From Silene latifolia (Eukaryota > Streptophyta > Magnoliopsida > Caryophyllales > Caryophyllaceae), in contig NC_133536.1 in assembly GCF_048544455.1 (NCBI RefSeq), forward strand, positions 196,481,325 through 196,545,324: 64,000 bases of DNA. Reading direction: 5' to 3'. The position numbers and the translations under genes are program-made. The notes beneath the pieces were generated by a model. It searched no databases, had not been told where the DNA came from, and was given only the letters and a program-made list of their open reading frames with translations. Each line of letters opens with the position of its first letter. Within the stretch, counting starts at the first letter, position 1. This document shows, in pieces, positions 35,301 to 46,959 of this stretch.

Positions 35301-36240
35301 ATAGGGTCACAGAAGTGAAACCTCTTTTGTATCTTAACAAGTTTATATTCTTATTTAGAGTTTATATACTTAATAGTCATAATTAAGGTACAACTTTAAA
35401 CCCAAAACTAGTTTGAGCACACAATGACTCTATCTCTCGACATTTTTTGATGCTAGTCGTCATATTCTAATCATCCTATGTATCGAATACAATGATGAAA
35501 ACCACCATCGGTTTCTAATATTGACGAAGTGGTACTAGCAAATTTATGTCAATCAAATAAACATTTATAGAAGAAAGTCTCATTAGATGTCCTACAACTA
35601 ATTTGCTTATTGTTCAACAATTTGGGGTAGTTTCCTTTCTAGTGTCCAATACTTCAAAAAAGGAAACCTTATCGATTTGAATTGATAGGTTTAGTCTTTA
35701 CTTTTACCTTTGTCTTTTCAATTCCATTCTAATTTTTACTTCTTTGAACCTCACCCTTTTCGTAACGGTTTAAGAGAACGCTCCCACTTATTTCAATGAG
35801 TCTTTGCTAAGAGAAGCAAAGTTGAAAATCATGAAGACTACTCTTCATTTGTTTGTTTAGTCTTGTTTAGTCTTAAAACTTTCATTGAAGTGGTTGCGGT
35901 ATTTTGGTCAATTTTGATTTCCAACAAATCTAGTTACCAAAATGATGTAACATTTCAAAGTACTTAACTCAATTAAGCATATGAGAAACAATTCATTGTA
36001 AGTAGATATGTTAGTCAAGAATCAAAAACCCTTTTGATCATGAATAACTTTTATCTATACTCTTCTCAAGAGATCCTTCCAATGGATAATACGAGGTTTT
36101 AGAAGAAAATTCATATTTGTCAATAGTTACGATGTTTTAATGGAGATTTTGTACTAAAATCGAAATGACATCGTATAAATTGAGGTAAAGATATAGAACA
36201 ATATGATAACGGAATAATGAAAAAAAAAAAAATTTATCGT
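32326..36240 (-). pseudogene. pol: Heavily decayed copia pol, element B
   Basis: No long ORF. The minus strand around 33340-33290 reads ENSGSDSKARGPMSRLDLD, a worn form of the RNase H CDNSGAxAQAKEPRSHxKS segment seen in A at 4242. The region is collinear with A's 2300-5208 by shared short blocks. RT active-site motifs could not be recovered. It ends in an A-rich stretch (36220-36232) where gag should start. Confidence 0.55.
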
Positions 36241-38389
36241 TATAATAATACTTGTAAATAATTTAAACAAGTTTTATAGCATTTATCTAGTGACCTCTAC
36301 CCAACTTGATAAATGATTCCGAGATCCAAATTCATATTAACTTGGGCACGGGGTAGCCGATTAATCCCTTATTAATATAACTCGGTGGATTAACTCTTTA
36401 ATCGATTCTACTTTTAGAACTCTCGGTCGATAAAATTACTCTAATATTTATCTTTAGCCCGGAACACATGCGACTACGGTCACGAATACTTCCGTTGAGC
36501 TCAATCCAAATTTCGAATAAATGTGTCCATGATCCAAATCCATATTAACTTGGGCACGGGGTAGCCGATTCATCCCTCATCAACATGAATTCGGTGGATA
36601 GACATTTATCACCCACTTCCCCTACGTAACAAGGTTTGTACCCCAGTGTGGCCGAGCGCACTCCCTCACGAAATAGGTTTTCATGGTTTCTAATTTTTGG
36701 TAAGGCTAAGTCTCAATTGTTTATTTTAGCGAGAGGTCATGTCAATTTATTATCTATCACGTTTTAAGTGAACTAAAGCGGTGAACTACGATAATTGTAA
36801 TTGACACGGTCGATAAACTCGATTAAAAATGCATGTTTAGTTATGGCGATTTAGCGATGCATACAACATATAAATAAAATGCAAAGCATAAATATAAAGT
36901 CCTAGTATGGCCTTCCTAAAATAGTAAATCTAATAAACTATTACAAATTCGGAAACCAACTCCTTTGGTCCCTTGAACTTCGGTCTTGGCACGCATTTCA
37001 AGGCAACACTTTCTTTGACGGATCGCCTTCTCGAGTGGCACCGTCTTCAAGGTACTCCGGAATAAATAAATTACAAAATGAATTACATAACTTCCTATTA
37101 TACATTTGTAATAAAAATAAAAATAAATCTATTAAATTACAAAACGGTGATACGAGATCACAATAATTACAACCGAATCGATATTCCCATACATTTCGAG
37201 TAATATCAATTAAAACTAAGGCCATACTAAGTAAAATTACATAATTTAAAAATTACATAAAATTAAGTTATGACAATCATAAATAAAATGTAGCATTATA
37301 ATATGTATGAACATGCTCAATTTTATGCTAAATCGCCTTTAAGAGCCAATATCGTATATTAATCGGTTTTTACGGATTTGCGTGATTTAACCTTTTAAAA
37401 TCACAATGATTACATTAATTCATATTTATGTACAAGTTAATTACCCTAACCACTTAGGACACAAAATTAGTCTCCACTAATATTTTGACAATAATTAACC
37501 TTGATTTCTTAATATTGTTCATAAATGGACCCAAAAATATAAAAATTATGCTATAAACTTCCAATTAAATTATATAATTTTTAAATAATTTCAAATTCAA
37601 AATTTAAACTCATGAACATTCTGGAAAAATACCATGACACTCATAATGTTCAAAACTTAGGTTAAAAATTTTGAAAATTTATCGAGAAAAACAATGTTGC
37701 GGTTTATCGATTTTAACAATTATGACCATAAAAATATGAGAAAAATTATATTCATCAACTTTTCACTTTTAGATCTGAAATATATGATAAAATGCAACAT
37801 GTGACGTTTTTACTTTAGTCACGAAGTATGTTTTATCATTATTACTAATTATAGTCACTATTTATGTGATTTTTCATCAAAAAATCATAAATCATGCATA
37901 AAGACTTCATTATAGCCAAATATTTTACACACATCTTGTAAAATTACATGTGACAACATACTAAATATCAATGACCAGATTCGAAATATAACTCATATTA
38001 ACCTATTTACCCATTTAAATACGATTTTAACTTGAAAAATCCGTATTTCGAGCAATACAACTCATTTTATCATGAAAATTTAAAGGCCAGCAGTAGATAA
38101 TATATGTGAAAATATATCCAAAACCACTGAAAAATTCGAAGTTTAGCTAATTTTCGTCCAAAAATGACATTTTTATCATAAAAATCACATATTAATGCCA
38201 ATATTATATAAAATGAACAATAAAATCCATAAATAAACCAAAATGTCTTAAAAATCACTTAGGACCAGAAACTTTTAATATGCAAAATTATTTCATGATT
38301 TATCTTCATAAATCCTAAATAACAAGTTTTATATGTTAATTAAATTAACTCGGAAAAACTAACCTGATTTTGCATGCAACAACCGTGAT
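36241..38389 (-). other. Untranslated leader of element B
   Basis: AT-rich, no ORF over 75 codons. About 36280-37440 matches A's leader on the opposite strand; 37440-38389 represents the part of A lying left of the window. Confidence 0.7.
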
Positions 38390-38401
38390 GCTCTGATACC
38401 A
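38390..38401 (-). other. Primer-binding site of element B
   Basis: Minus strand TGGTATCAGAGC, two bases from the 5' LTR; initiator-Met tRNA primer. Confidence 0.9.
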
Positions 38402-38403
38402 CT

Positions 38404-39709
38404 TGTTGGAAATAATATTTTTAATATCACATATTTTAGTTTAAAGTTTTAGTCATAAAAACATAAGAATCTTATGCATGCAAAACATATAAATAAGTGT
38501 AGAGGAAAACCGGTTCCTTACATTGAATATTTCGGTTTATGGGCACAAGTAAGGTCTCCTACCTTTATTTGTTCTTGAGCTATGATGAGTAATAGGATGA
38601 TCCTCCAAAGACTTCAAGTATAGAAGCCACTCCTCTTGATTGCACCCAAGATTATCCCATATCTCTACTAAATAATATGTGCTAGATATTTATTTAGTAG
38701 TTTACCTTAAAATTGATTACTAATACTCATATATTACACTAATAATATTAATAATGTGATTGAACAATTTAAATCAAGATTTCTCAAGCTTTTAGAGAAA
38801 GATGAAGGAGTAGAGAGAAAGATGCATGTGTATTTCTTGAAAATGCATAAAGAGAATTAATTAGAGAACAAAACAAAAGTCCCCTTGGGAGTGTGAAGAG
38901 TGTCACGGTTTAGGGGAGTAAAATGGACCAATATATGGTCATTCCCTTTTTACTTTTGTTCTTATCTAAATGTATAGGTATGCTAGCTAGTTAGACTAGG
39001 TATGATTACAAGTATTTTATCTTATAAAATAAATCAACCAGAATCCACTACTACTACCTTCATTTCGGTCCATATGTATAAAATGGACTACCATTTTATT
39101 TTGTCAATTTGTCATTTGTCACACAATATGTCACTTGTAGTATTTTACATGTTATTAATTAATTTAATGCATATTTATAACATAAATATCATTTTATAAA
39201 TTAATTAAATTACATTCAACAAATTGACTAGTGATACTTGATCACATAAATAAAATGGGTCATTTAATTATAATTCACAACATCTTGTAATTATAATTAA
39301 CCATTCATTCTCATCTCTATTGTTTCACAAACAATAAACAATTTTAGTAATGAAATATTTCAATTACTAAAATAAATCTTATTTAATCCCATTATAATAA
39401 GATATCAATATTCTCTCTCTCACAAATGAATTGTTCAATTTTAAGGAATTGATTAACTTGTATCGTCATACAATTAATCAACTTTACAGATAAGGGCATC
39501 ATCCTTTAGGTGCGACCTTACGGGATGAACTGACCACCACCGTCCCACGACAGTAACGTCAAACTCTAGCAAGCCAATCATTACCGATTAATGTTGATCA
39601 ATTGACTATAAAATGAATCATCCCTTACGTATTCTTAAAAATGAGATTTAAACATGTGATCATTATGATCGACAATTGTGATCGCATTATTGTTGAGGAC
39701 ACTCCAACA
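38404..39709 (-). repeat. 5' LTR of copia element B
   Basis: 1306 bp, near-identical partner of 31006-32312, including the GGTGCGACCTTACGGGAT block that corresponds to A's GTCACACCTATAGGAT. Confidence 0.93.
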
Positions 39710-39714
39710 GTTCC

Positions 39715-40509
39715 GGCTTCACAGTCAGAACTCAACTCAGGAACAGACGCAGTGACCACTGCGCCTCTTCCAAGGGACGCAGCTCTGATGCACCTGTTCC
39801 GGGGTGAATTCTGCCTCTGAACTTCCGTTCTTGCTTTGACCTAGTTTGTTAGTTTATGTATTAATCGACAATTAATCGTAATATCACCATTAATCTGTTC
39901 TTTTTCTAACCTTATTTATTTTCCTTTTCTTTTCTCAAATTATCCGTTTAAATGTATTTTCGACGTAAATCATTGAACCATTGTAATTATTGTAATTTTA
40001 GTTATCGTATTTTATTGTATCTCTTTATTATTGTTTGTATGCTTTCACATGTAATCAAACCTAAATTACTACTTGATATTAATGAATGCTAAATTACGTG
40101 TTCACCGACATAGTTAATTCTCACATGCTAGGATTAAAACGTTGTTTGTTGCATTGCATGCATATAATCGACAACATATCGAGTATATATGATTTTCCCT
40201 AATCATTAGTATAGGCCGCTATCGAGGCGGGCGGGATTTGGTGTTCGATCAAAAGAGCTTCGTAATACGTACCCTCATCCCTTACTCCAGATCTCTGTGA
40301 ACATCCGTGTTCATTGGCATCCACGAGAGTCATTCTAGACATAGAATTCTAAGGGTAACGAGTTCTTGGTGTCTATGTCATTACTTTGTGTCTTGACATG
40401 ACGCGGAGTATTCGAACGGTTTCCAATTTTTCACAATAAATTGGTGGCGTCTCCACAAATGCAAAACCCTTGTTTTCCCAAGTGCCCCCGTCGGCCCCCC
40501 GTGTCCAGA
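39715..40509 (+). repeat. Right LTR of element E, last 795 bp
   Basis: Resumes the LTR at GGCTTCACAGTCAGAACTC exactly as at 21412 in the left LTR, with the palindrome pair at 39746-39800. It ends ...GTGTCCAGA before ATACT. Confidence 0.9.
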
Positions 40510-40540
40510 ATACTATGCATGCACATTAGTCAACATGTTT

Positions 40541-41965
40541 GCTCTTGTAACTGTGGTGCTCAAGAAAAACAGTTACAATTTCAGGAAAGTCAGAGGGCAA
40601 TTCAATTTTTAATGGGTTTAAATGACTCATACAAAGTGGTAAGGGGTACAATCTTGATGCGAAATCCTTTACCTAAGCTATCTGTAATCTACAACAGTCT
40701 CCTGCAAGAGAAAAGGCAGAGAGAAATTCACTGCAGTACTGAGTTTCAGACAGATTCTTCTACTATGATGGCTAAGAATTTGGGAAACAAAGGTGGTTCT
40801 TGAAACAATAGAGGTTACCAAGGGAACAAGAACATGGGTTTTAACAGTAATAATGGTAATCCTGGAAATTATAACAACAATGGGCATTACAGTACTGGAA
40901 ATTCCAACAATGGGCATTACAGTACTGGAAATTTTAATCCAGTAAATAAAGGAACTGCTAGGGGTGAGCAAAAATAAACGATACGATTTTATAATACGAA
41001 TACGATGCGGTATACGGTTTGAGTTATACGGATTTACGTAAATACGATATGAAAATCCATATATACGATACGATTTTCATAAAACCGTATCGTATCCGGG
41101 TCGGAAAAAAAACAAAATCGTATATACGGTTTTCGACATGGTTTGAAGTTTTTTTATAAAAAAACAAAAAAAAACACAAAGTTCCTCTTTCAACTTCCAC
41201 TCCTAATGTTTTTTTATGACTTATTTTACTAACTTATCTCAGTAAATAAAAATTAGCCTTTCATCAAAGGTAGTCATGTTTGAGCTAATTATTAGCTATT
41301 GAATAACTACAATGTTTAATTGCGCATTTGTCACCAAACCGTATCCGTATATACGGATTTCGCATACATGGTTTTTCCGGGTATCCGAAAACCGTTTATA
41401 CGGTTAAACCGTATCGGATCCGTTTAGCGATTTTTGGATTTTTAAAACCGTATACCCAATACGGTTTTCAAAATCGTATTGGGTATACGGTTTTTCTCAC
41501 TCCTAGGACCTGCAATCATAAGGGCAATAACCCAGTTTTTGTTGAGGACAAGCCACCACCTCCTTTCTGCAAATATTGCAAGAAATATGGGCATTCTGTG
41601 GACAACTGTTATCATTTGATCAACATGAATAGACGTTTTGCAGGGAATATTTTCTTTAATAATCAGGAAGACGCACCAAATTCTGGTTTTGTTAATGGCC
41701 AGTTTTCTGGTCATGCGTCCAGTTCAGCTCCTAATCACAACAATGCAAAGATGTCTCAAGAAAGAGGGGATGAAGCAAATAATTTTGATAATGAGCATAT
41801 ATCATCTGCAACCTTTGCTGGTATGACTTCTATGCCAACTCAGTCCGTTATAATTTTAATTGCTCAAACTTATCTAATGCTTGGATTATAGACACTGGTG
41901 CAAGTGATCATTTTTGTTTAAATAAAGCCTTATTTACTGATTTTCAATTCATTAGTAAGCCATAC
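40541..41965 (+). pseudogene. gag: Copia gag C-terminal half and protease start, element D
   Basis: Continues the gag cut at 11015: CSCNCGAQEKQ, then RAIQFLMGLNDSYKVVRG and a basic Asn/Gly-rich part. An in-frame TGA at 40801 follows GGS. The MITE at 40959-41505 splits the frame, which resumes with the zinc knuckle CKYCKKYGHSVDNC (about 41567-41608). A further shift near 41850 leads to the aspartic protease motif WIIDTGASDHFC at about 41884. Homology stops at 41965, where the LTR of G1 begins. The long frame 41328-41891 is an accidental fusion of MITE and gag. Confidence 0.8.
40959..41505. mobile_element. hAT-like MITE in gag of element D
   Basis: 547 bp with inverted ends TAGGGGTGAGCAAAAA and TTTTTCTCACTCCTA, flanked by GGAACTGC (40951-40958) and GGACCTGC (41506-41513), an 8-bp duplication with one mismatch as expected of hAT insertion. 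Inside are many CGTATATACGG-like words in both orientations (CCGTATATACGGATTT, AAACCGTATCGTATCC). No ORF. Confidence 0.82.
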
Positions 41966-41995
41966 TGTAATACTACGGTTTTCTAAGTCTGTTAT

Positions 41996-42123
41996 TCGGC
42001 CGAATATGGCTTACTTGGCCGAGTAGGGGTGTCGTGTGTTTCTGGACAAACTATTGCACAGGAATACTCGGCCGAGTATGGGAATACTCGACCGACTATA
42101 CTCTATACTCGACCGAGTATCTG
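41996..42123. repeat. TACTCGRCCGAGTA palindrome cluster, G1 LTR
   Basis: Five copies of TACTCG-NN-CGAGTA or one-mismatch variants upstream of the TATA box. Two have GG in the centre, others GA. Confidence 0.85.
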
Positions 42124-42170
42124 GTCTGACGATGTTTATTTCCGCGGTTTGATTTAGAGAGGATTAGAGT

Positions 42171-42180
42171 TATATAAATG
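42171..42180 (+). promoter_or_regulatory. TATA box, G1 LTR
   Basis: TATATAAATG about 50 bp after the palindrome cluster and 205 bp from the LTR start; likely U3 promoter. Confidence 0.6.
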
Positions 42181-42956
42181 TGGATGTAAGTTTCTTAATC
42201 ATTTTTAACAAAATATAAACTTGCAACGTAACTCTAATCATCTCCAAATCTCTCTCAAGTTCGTGGATCTTTCGTGAGTCTTTTTCATCCTTCCTTGCGT
42301 CGATTGTGTCGGTAAGCTTCTAGTTCTATGAGTTTTATCAATTTGTCTTTTGGGGTTTTGCCCTAATTTATGATTTGGGGGAAAGGGGATTTTGGCACGT
42401 TGTAATTGGAAATTGTATGATTATTGTTAGGTGGATATTTCGTAGAGGAACCATTTTAGCCTGCTTGATTGTATCGTGTCACATTGTGCTAAGGTAGGGT
42501 TTCCCTACTCGGTTTACTGTTTAATTGATTTAAGATATGTGTTGTGATTTTTGTACGATTGATATTGTGATTAACTGCTGCTGTTGGATTGGTGTTTGGT
42601 GTTGGTGTGGAGATGATTGATGATGTCCGCGAGGTGCGTCCTCGGCTGAGTGGAGTCACTTGCGGGAGTGGCTTCACGCTCTAGTTTCGCCCTCAATGAA
42701 ACCCGCCACATGAGGGGATGTGTACAATAATGAACAGCGTTATTGCTCATTGATGAGCGGGGGCTTAGGTAGACAAGGATGCGGTCTCCACTGGCAAGGC
42801 TACACACTTTAGTGTGTAGTCAGTTACGTGATGAGATTGGGAGTTGGAGATGGATTGTGAACAGCTGTTTATCTTTATCGTACTTGTTTATTTTGAATAT
42901 GCAGTGAACTTACTCCGTTGTTATTTTGTACAATCTGTGGTGATCCATTCAGGGAC

Positions 42957-44235
42957 TGTAATACTACGGAATTCTTAAGCTAAGTACTCGACCGAGTAGA
43001 GCCGACTTGGCCGAGTTGTGTAGATTGTGTAGTCTGTTTGGCTACTGCCGAGGAATACTCGGCCGAGTATGAGGAATACTCGACCGAGTAGAGGATACTC
43101 GGTAGAGTATACTCTATACTCGACCGAGTATCCGGTCTGGCATGTAATTATTCAGCGGTTTGATGCGGGAGTGTTTAGGGATTATTTATTTGACAAAGCA
43201 GTTTCTAAACGTCATTTTACAAACCTAATCATTCTTACGATATCCTAATCACTCCCAAATCTCTCACTGTGTATGTGTGGTCATCGTAGCTTTTGCATTT
43301 AATCTTTCATTCTTCCGTCGGTAAGTCCTTAGCCCTATGTCATTGATGATTAATTCTAGGGTTTGCTTTATTTATGAATTTGGGGGAAACGGGATTGTGC
43401 AATGTGTAATTGTGTTATGTGATTAATGTTTAGGCGAGGACTTCGTAGAGGAGCCGTTCTAGTTATTGTCTCCATCGTTGCTGATTGTTGCTAAGGTAGG
43501 ATTTCCCTACTCAGTCTCTGTTTGTTGATTTAATTTACGTTGGTATTGTAATTGTTGTTATCTGCTGATCATCGGAGTAATGGTGTTGTGGTGACGATTG
43601 TGATGTGGTTGTGTTGTGACGGTTGTGGTGCTGTGACAGCTGTGATGCTGTGGTGTTGTGATGATTGTGGTGGAGTCACTTGCGGGAGTGGCTTCACACC
43701 CTAGTTCGCCCTCCGTGGAACCTGTCACGGGAGGGGATGTGCACATTAAGGGACAGGGATATCGCTCGTTGATGAGCGGGATTTCGGTGGGGATTGGCTG
43801 CGGTCCCCTACTGGCGGCGAGGATTACCTGTTGCGATGAGTAATCTGGCAGGGCTACGCACTTTGGTGTGTAGTCGGTTACTGTGTGAGATTGGGTTGGA
43901 GGATGATCAGCTGGTTACATTGTGTGTTTGTCTTATCTTGATTGAACAGTACTAACCCCGTTGTTGTTTTATCCAATCTGCTGTGATCCATTTAAGGATG
44001 GTGAACAGGCTTGACAGGTATTGTATTTGGTAAGCTTGGGCGGTCATGGGAGAGTCGTCACACCAAGTTGTAGTATCACAGTTACGAGTCTTAGTTTATT
44101 ATTTATGTAGTTGAACATTTGGATTTACTTTTGTTGGATTTGGAGTATTGTAAACAATTACTTTTACAGCACTTTTAATAAATGTGTTTGGACAGACGCT
44201 TATGATATGTACTAACCTCAGGCAACCGAGATGGT
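42957..44235 (+). repeat. 5' LTR of G2, part before element F
   Basis: 1279 bp; the remaining 59 bp are at 52119-52177 after F. A palindrome cluster (42985-43135) lies in its first 180 bp. A block near 43674-43770 (CACTTGCGGGAGTGGCTTCA) is shared with the LTRs of F on the other strand (44770-44790). Confidence 0.88.
42985..43135. repeat. TACTCGRCCGAGTA palindrome cluster, G2 LTR
   Basis: Copies at about 42988, 43055, 43077 and 43120, plus worn copies; some arms differ from those in G1. Confidence 0.85.
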
Positions 44236-45264
44236 TGTAACACCCTCTGGCCTTCCTTAGCATATAAGGGCGTTACCATCTCGGTTGCCCGAGGATAGTA
44301 ATAATCAAATGTCGATAAAAGAACTATTATATTGTATTACAAGCGATTTAAACCAACCAACGATATGAAAGATACAACTAAAAGACTACTCGCTATGACT
44401 ATTGAATCTCGTGAAGACTCATCCCTGCCCAGACTCCAGCTATCAACAACATCAATACCTGCTAAGACCGACTGCTCACCATAAGGGATCACGGCAGACA
44501 CATAACAAACAAACAACCACACAAGGTCAGTACTGAGATAAGATACGACAACGGTAACTACAATTATCAACACAATACCAAGCTATCAAACTCAAACACA
44601 AACATGATAACCCAACCAACTCTGTCACTGACTGTCCACTGGACCAGCCCTGCCAGTGGGGGACCGCAGCCGTTCCCACCAAATCCCCGCTCCTCATAAT
44701 GAGCGATAACCCTGTCCATTAATATGCACATCCCTTCTGTGGCGGGTTCCACAGAAGGCGAAACTAAGGCGTGAAGCCACTCCCGCAAGTGACCTCACTC
44801 AGCCGAGGACACGCATCGAGAACCATAGACAACAAGTACAATCACCATCACAACCATCACCATACAACTACGATACTGAGCAATCACAATACAACCACAA
44901 CGACCAACGTACTAGACCATCTACAGAAACTGAGTAGGAGAACCTACCTTTAAGCAACTGCAACCAATCCATGTCGACAAACAACATATCCAGCGACCAA
45001 GCAAAGCCTATAACCACAATACAATCATCTATTACTAACAAGCAAACCCTAACAGTAAAGAACAAGGACACCGATGATGATTAGGACATACCTATAGGGA
45101 GAAACTCAGCAAAAGACCGCTACCCGACTCAAGTGACGCTTTCCTAAGGCACAAGGATCTTCAAAAAGGCTTCCATGGAGGTTTTGAGGTGAAAGGAAGG
45201 GAAAGAGGCGACTGAAGGATAAGAGGAAAGTGGCGGAAGTGATATGCGGATTTAACAAAACGCG

Positions 45265-45272
45265 ATATAAAA
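45265..45272 (-). promoter_or_regulatory. TATA box, F 3' LTR
   Basis: Minus strand TTTTATAT, about 20 bp downstream of the palindrome cluster; same place in the other LTR at 51883-51890. Confidence 0.6.
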
Positions 45273-45290
45273 CCCTCGCTGAAAACTCGG

Positions 45291-45388
45291 TACTCGATCG
45301 AGTACCCAACACACTCGATCGAGTGGCCCCCAACTCGATCGAGTAACCTAGCTACTCGATCGAGTAGCCTATACTCTATCGAGTACCA
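45291..45388. repeat. TACTCGATCGAGTA palindrome cluster, F 3' LTR
   Basis: Five copies in under 100 bp, three with the core ACTCGATCGAGT intact and full arms, spaced 18-25 bp. Confidence 0.93.
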
Positions 45389-45495
45389 CTCATATCACGC
45401 AACCCAAGATGGTTTTGGCACGCAATTCTAAGACTACTCCCGCTCCCAAGGTCAATCAACGCTGGTCAAAGGGCTCTAAAAGGGCGGGTATTACA

Positions 45496-46959
45496 GTCTT
45501 CCCCCCTTAAAAGAACTTCATCCCCGAAGTTCAACTCCCCTATCTCACGCACAAGACACGGAAAAACACGACATTACCAAACTTCCTACTCAAACCACTG
45601 CTCCTGGAAATACCATTCCCCCCCCCCCCCCCATGTCATCATCATCACCGTCTACACTTTATACCTATCGACTCTTACAACTATCATGCAAGCATTATCA
45701 CCGTTAATTGTCACTCTACATGTATGCATCAATTCTTACTAGTGATTATGTATCAAACATCGACCTTGCCATACGAGCCAACACAAACAACCATCGCTCA
45801 TCATGTGATAACAATTATCAACCCGAAACATCATGTGATAACAACTTATCAACCCGAAACGTATCTCGTACCAACTTCATGCTGCACAACTAACATCACG
45901 TGTTGCTCACTAATTCGTTCTATCGCACCACAACTAGCTCTTTATGATGGTCCTTTAAAACATACTCTCACATTCATTTTAACGAACTAAAGTAACCAAG
46001 GTACTAGAAAATTTTGCAATTAAACAACAAAACATTATAGGCCAACAAAACATAATTTCAAAATCAGCCTTTTTATTTCGCGATAATTTTCGCGACATTA
46101 CTCTTCCCCTCTAAAAAGGAACTTCGTCCCCGAAGTTCGCCAGCGAAATTACAACACACATTACGTATTACTTGATTCATAACTAGAATTAGAAACATAT
46201 TATTGATTGTGGACATTACTCGCTAAGCATAAACGCGTTAAATTATAAATCATACACCACCACCGGGATAACCTGCCGCCATCGACAAAGCATGTTAAAA
46301 TCGTATGCACGAACTTATGAAGAAATGTAACTTTAATGGATGAATGATAATATGGCATATGTAACATAAAACGACAAGAAACCGTCACCTCTTCACTAAT
46401 TGTGACAAATGTGCATATAAGACCGGAACTTGACTTCCAATATATACAATTAACGGTTCATAGGTGTTACTACGTACTAATAACCACATTAAACATCAAA
46501 CTTGCGATTATAAAACAATTGAACATTTTTAATTTTCGAAAATCTCCTGTAACAGTGCTACTCGATCGAGTATGTAGCGGTACTCGATCGAGTGCCATGC
46601 TACTCGATCGAGTGTCTTGGCTACTCGATCGAGTAGCCTACAGGTCAGAATGCTTTTTATCCCACTTTCCTGCAGCTACTCGATAGAGTACGGGGTACTC
46701 TGTCGAGTACCTACAAACCAAGGTGCCTTATAAAACTTGTCGTAACCCCACATACGTAAACATAGTTGTCATATAACTTGAGTCGGGATGATTTCCCGAC
46801 CCCCAAAACAATCCTCCAACATAGTTAAGTGACAAATCCGGCCTTATGGCCAACAATACAAGTCCAAAATCGAAGTCTCAACGAAAACAACTACTAAAGT
46901 CTAACCACACTACTAATCACTAAAATCAACTACCATCAACAAAGATAAAATAAGGAGTA
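45496..46959 (-). other. 3' non-coding part of element F
   Basis: Begins (minus end) with polypurine tract GGGGGGAAGAC next to the LTR; a near copy of CCCCTTAAAAGAACTTCATCCCCGAAGTTC occurs again around 46108. A further palindrome cluster lies at 46558-46710. No gene. Confidence 0.7.
46558..46710. repeat. TACTCGATCGAGTA palindrome cluster, F internal 3' side
   Basis: Four perfect or near-perfect cores followed by two worn ones (CTCGATAGAGTA, TACTCTGTCGAGTA). Confidence 0.9.

Larger units (their letters stand above)
31006..39709 (-). mobile_element. Copia LTR retrotransposon B (minus), without gag
   Basis: 8704 bp between GTTCC copies (31001-31005 and 39710-39714). LTRs of 1307 and 1306 bp are nearly identical by eye, so it inserted recently. 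The minus strand has the primer-binding site at 38390-38401 and the polypurine tract at 32313-32325. It shares LTR, leader and pol-relic sequence with A, but no gag ORF is present where it should follow the leader (below about 36280). A non-autonomous member that depends on relatives. Confidence 0.93.
19703..40509 (+). mobile_element. Large non-coding LTR element E (LARD-like), inside C's LTR
   Basis: TGTGGATACC... to ...GTGTCCAGA, flanked by ATACT (19698-19702 and 40510-40514). LTRs are 19703-22219 (2517 bp) and 29245-31005 plus 39715-40509 (2556 bp once B is removed). The internal part (22220-29244, including E2) has no gag or pol ORF on either strand, so the element is non-autonomous. The polypurine-like CAAAGTGGGGGCTC before 29245 sets the plus orientation. 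The words TACGTAGGCAGTC (internal) and GGTGGCGACTCC (LTR end) recall Tat/Ogre-lineage gypsy elements, but this is a weak link. Confidence 0.88.
14974..40535 (-). mobile_element. Copia LTR retrotransposon C (minus strand), interrupted by element E
   Basis: 3' LTR 14974-15262, coding region 15272-19379, primer-binding site 19421-19432, 5' LTR 19435-19702 plus 40515-40535. The two LTRs are both 289 bp once the 20.8-kb insertion E and one ATACT copy are removed, which proves the nesting. Flanks TATTT (14969-14973) and TGTTT (40536-40540) look like a 5-bp target duplication with one change. The polyprotein is broken by frameshifts. C inserted in the gag of D, next to the mariner. Confidence 0.93.
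10083..41965 (+). mobile_element. Copia LTR retrotransposon D, split by nested insertions
   Basis: An old plus-strand copia element in pieces: 5' LTR (10083-10375), primer-binding site, gag N-terminal half (10522-11012); then the mariner and element C; then gag C-terminal half and protease start (40541-41965) with a MITE inside. It ends where the LTR of family G begins. Both halves encode complementary parts of one gag protein in the same orientation, which shows that everything in 11015-40535 arrived later. No 3' LTR of D is in the window. Confidence 0.75.
41966..42956 (+). repeat. Truncated LTR of gypsy family G (copy G1)
   Basis: Starts TGTAATACTACGG like the next copy at 42957 and follows it for about 980 bp to GATCCATTCAGGGA, then stops where the second copy begins. 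Palindromic TACTCGGCCGAGTA-type words lie at 41996-42123, with a TATATAAATG box at 42171. Probably G2 inserted in G1; the remaining G1 is not in the window. Confidence 0.75.
44236..45495 (-). repeat. 3' LTR of element F
   Basis: TGTAACACC...GGGTATTACA in plus order. Palindrome cluster 45291-45388; minus-strand TATA at 45265-45272. Confidence 0.93.

Noticed and set aside
10541..41000. Claim that removing the mariner and C restores an open gag frame in D
   Set aside because: Checked base by base: with one TA and one 5-bp copy retained, the frames on the two sides still differ, so indels exist; only protein homology, not frame, supports the join.
41328..41891. A 187-codon open frame as a novel gene
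   Set aside because: Its first ~60 codons are MITE sequence and the rest is the gag knuckle region of element D; a chance fusion.
42489..45071. Several 60-75 codon ORFs in the LTRs of G and F
   Set aside because: They lie inside LTRs and lack domains; those repeated in both F LTRs are copies of the same LTR.
45291..45388. Regular short palindromic repeats with similar spacing, superficially like a CRISPR array
   Set aside because: The repeats are 12-14 bp, spacing varies, they lie in both LTRs of a plant retrotransposon, and there are no cas genes.
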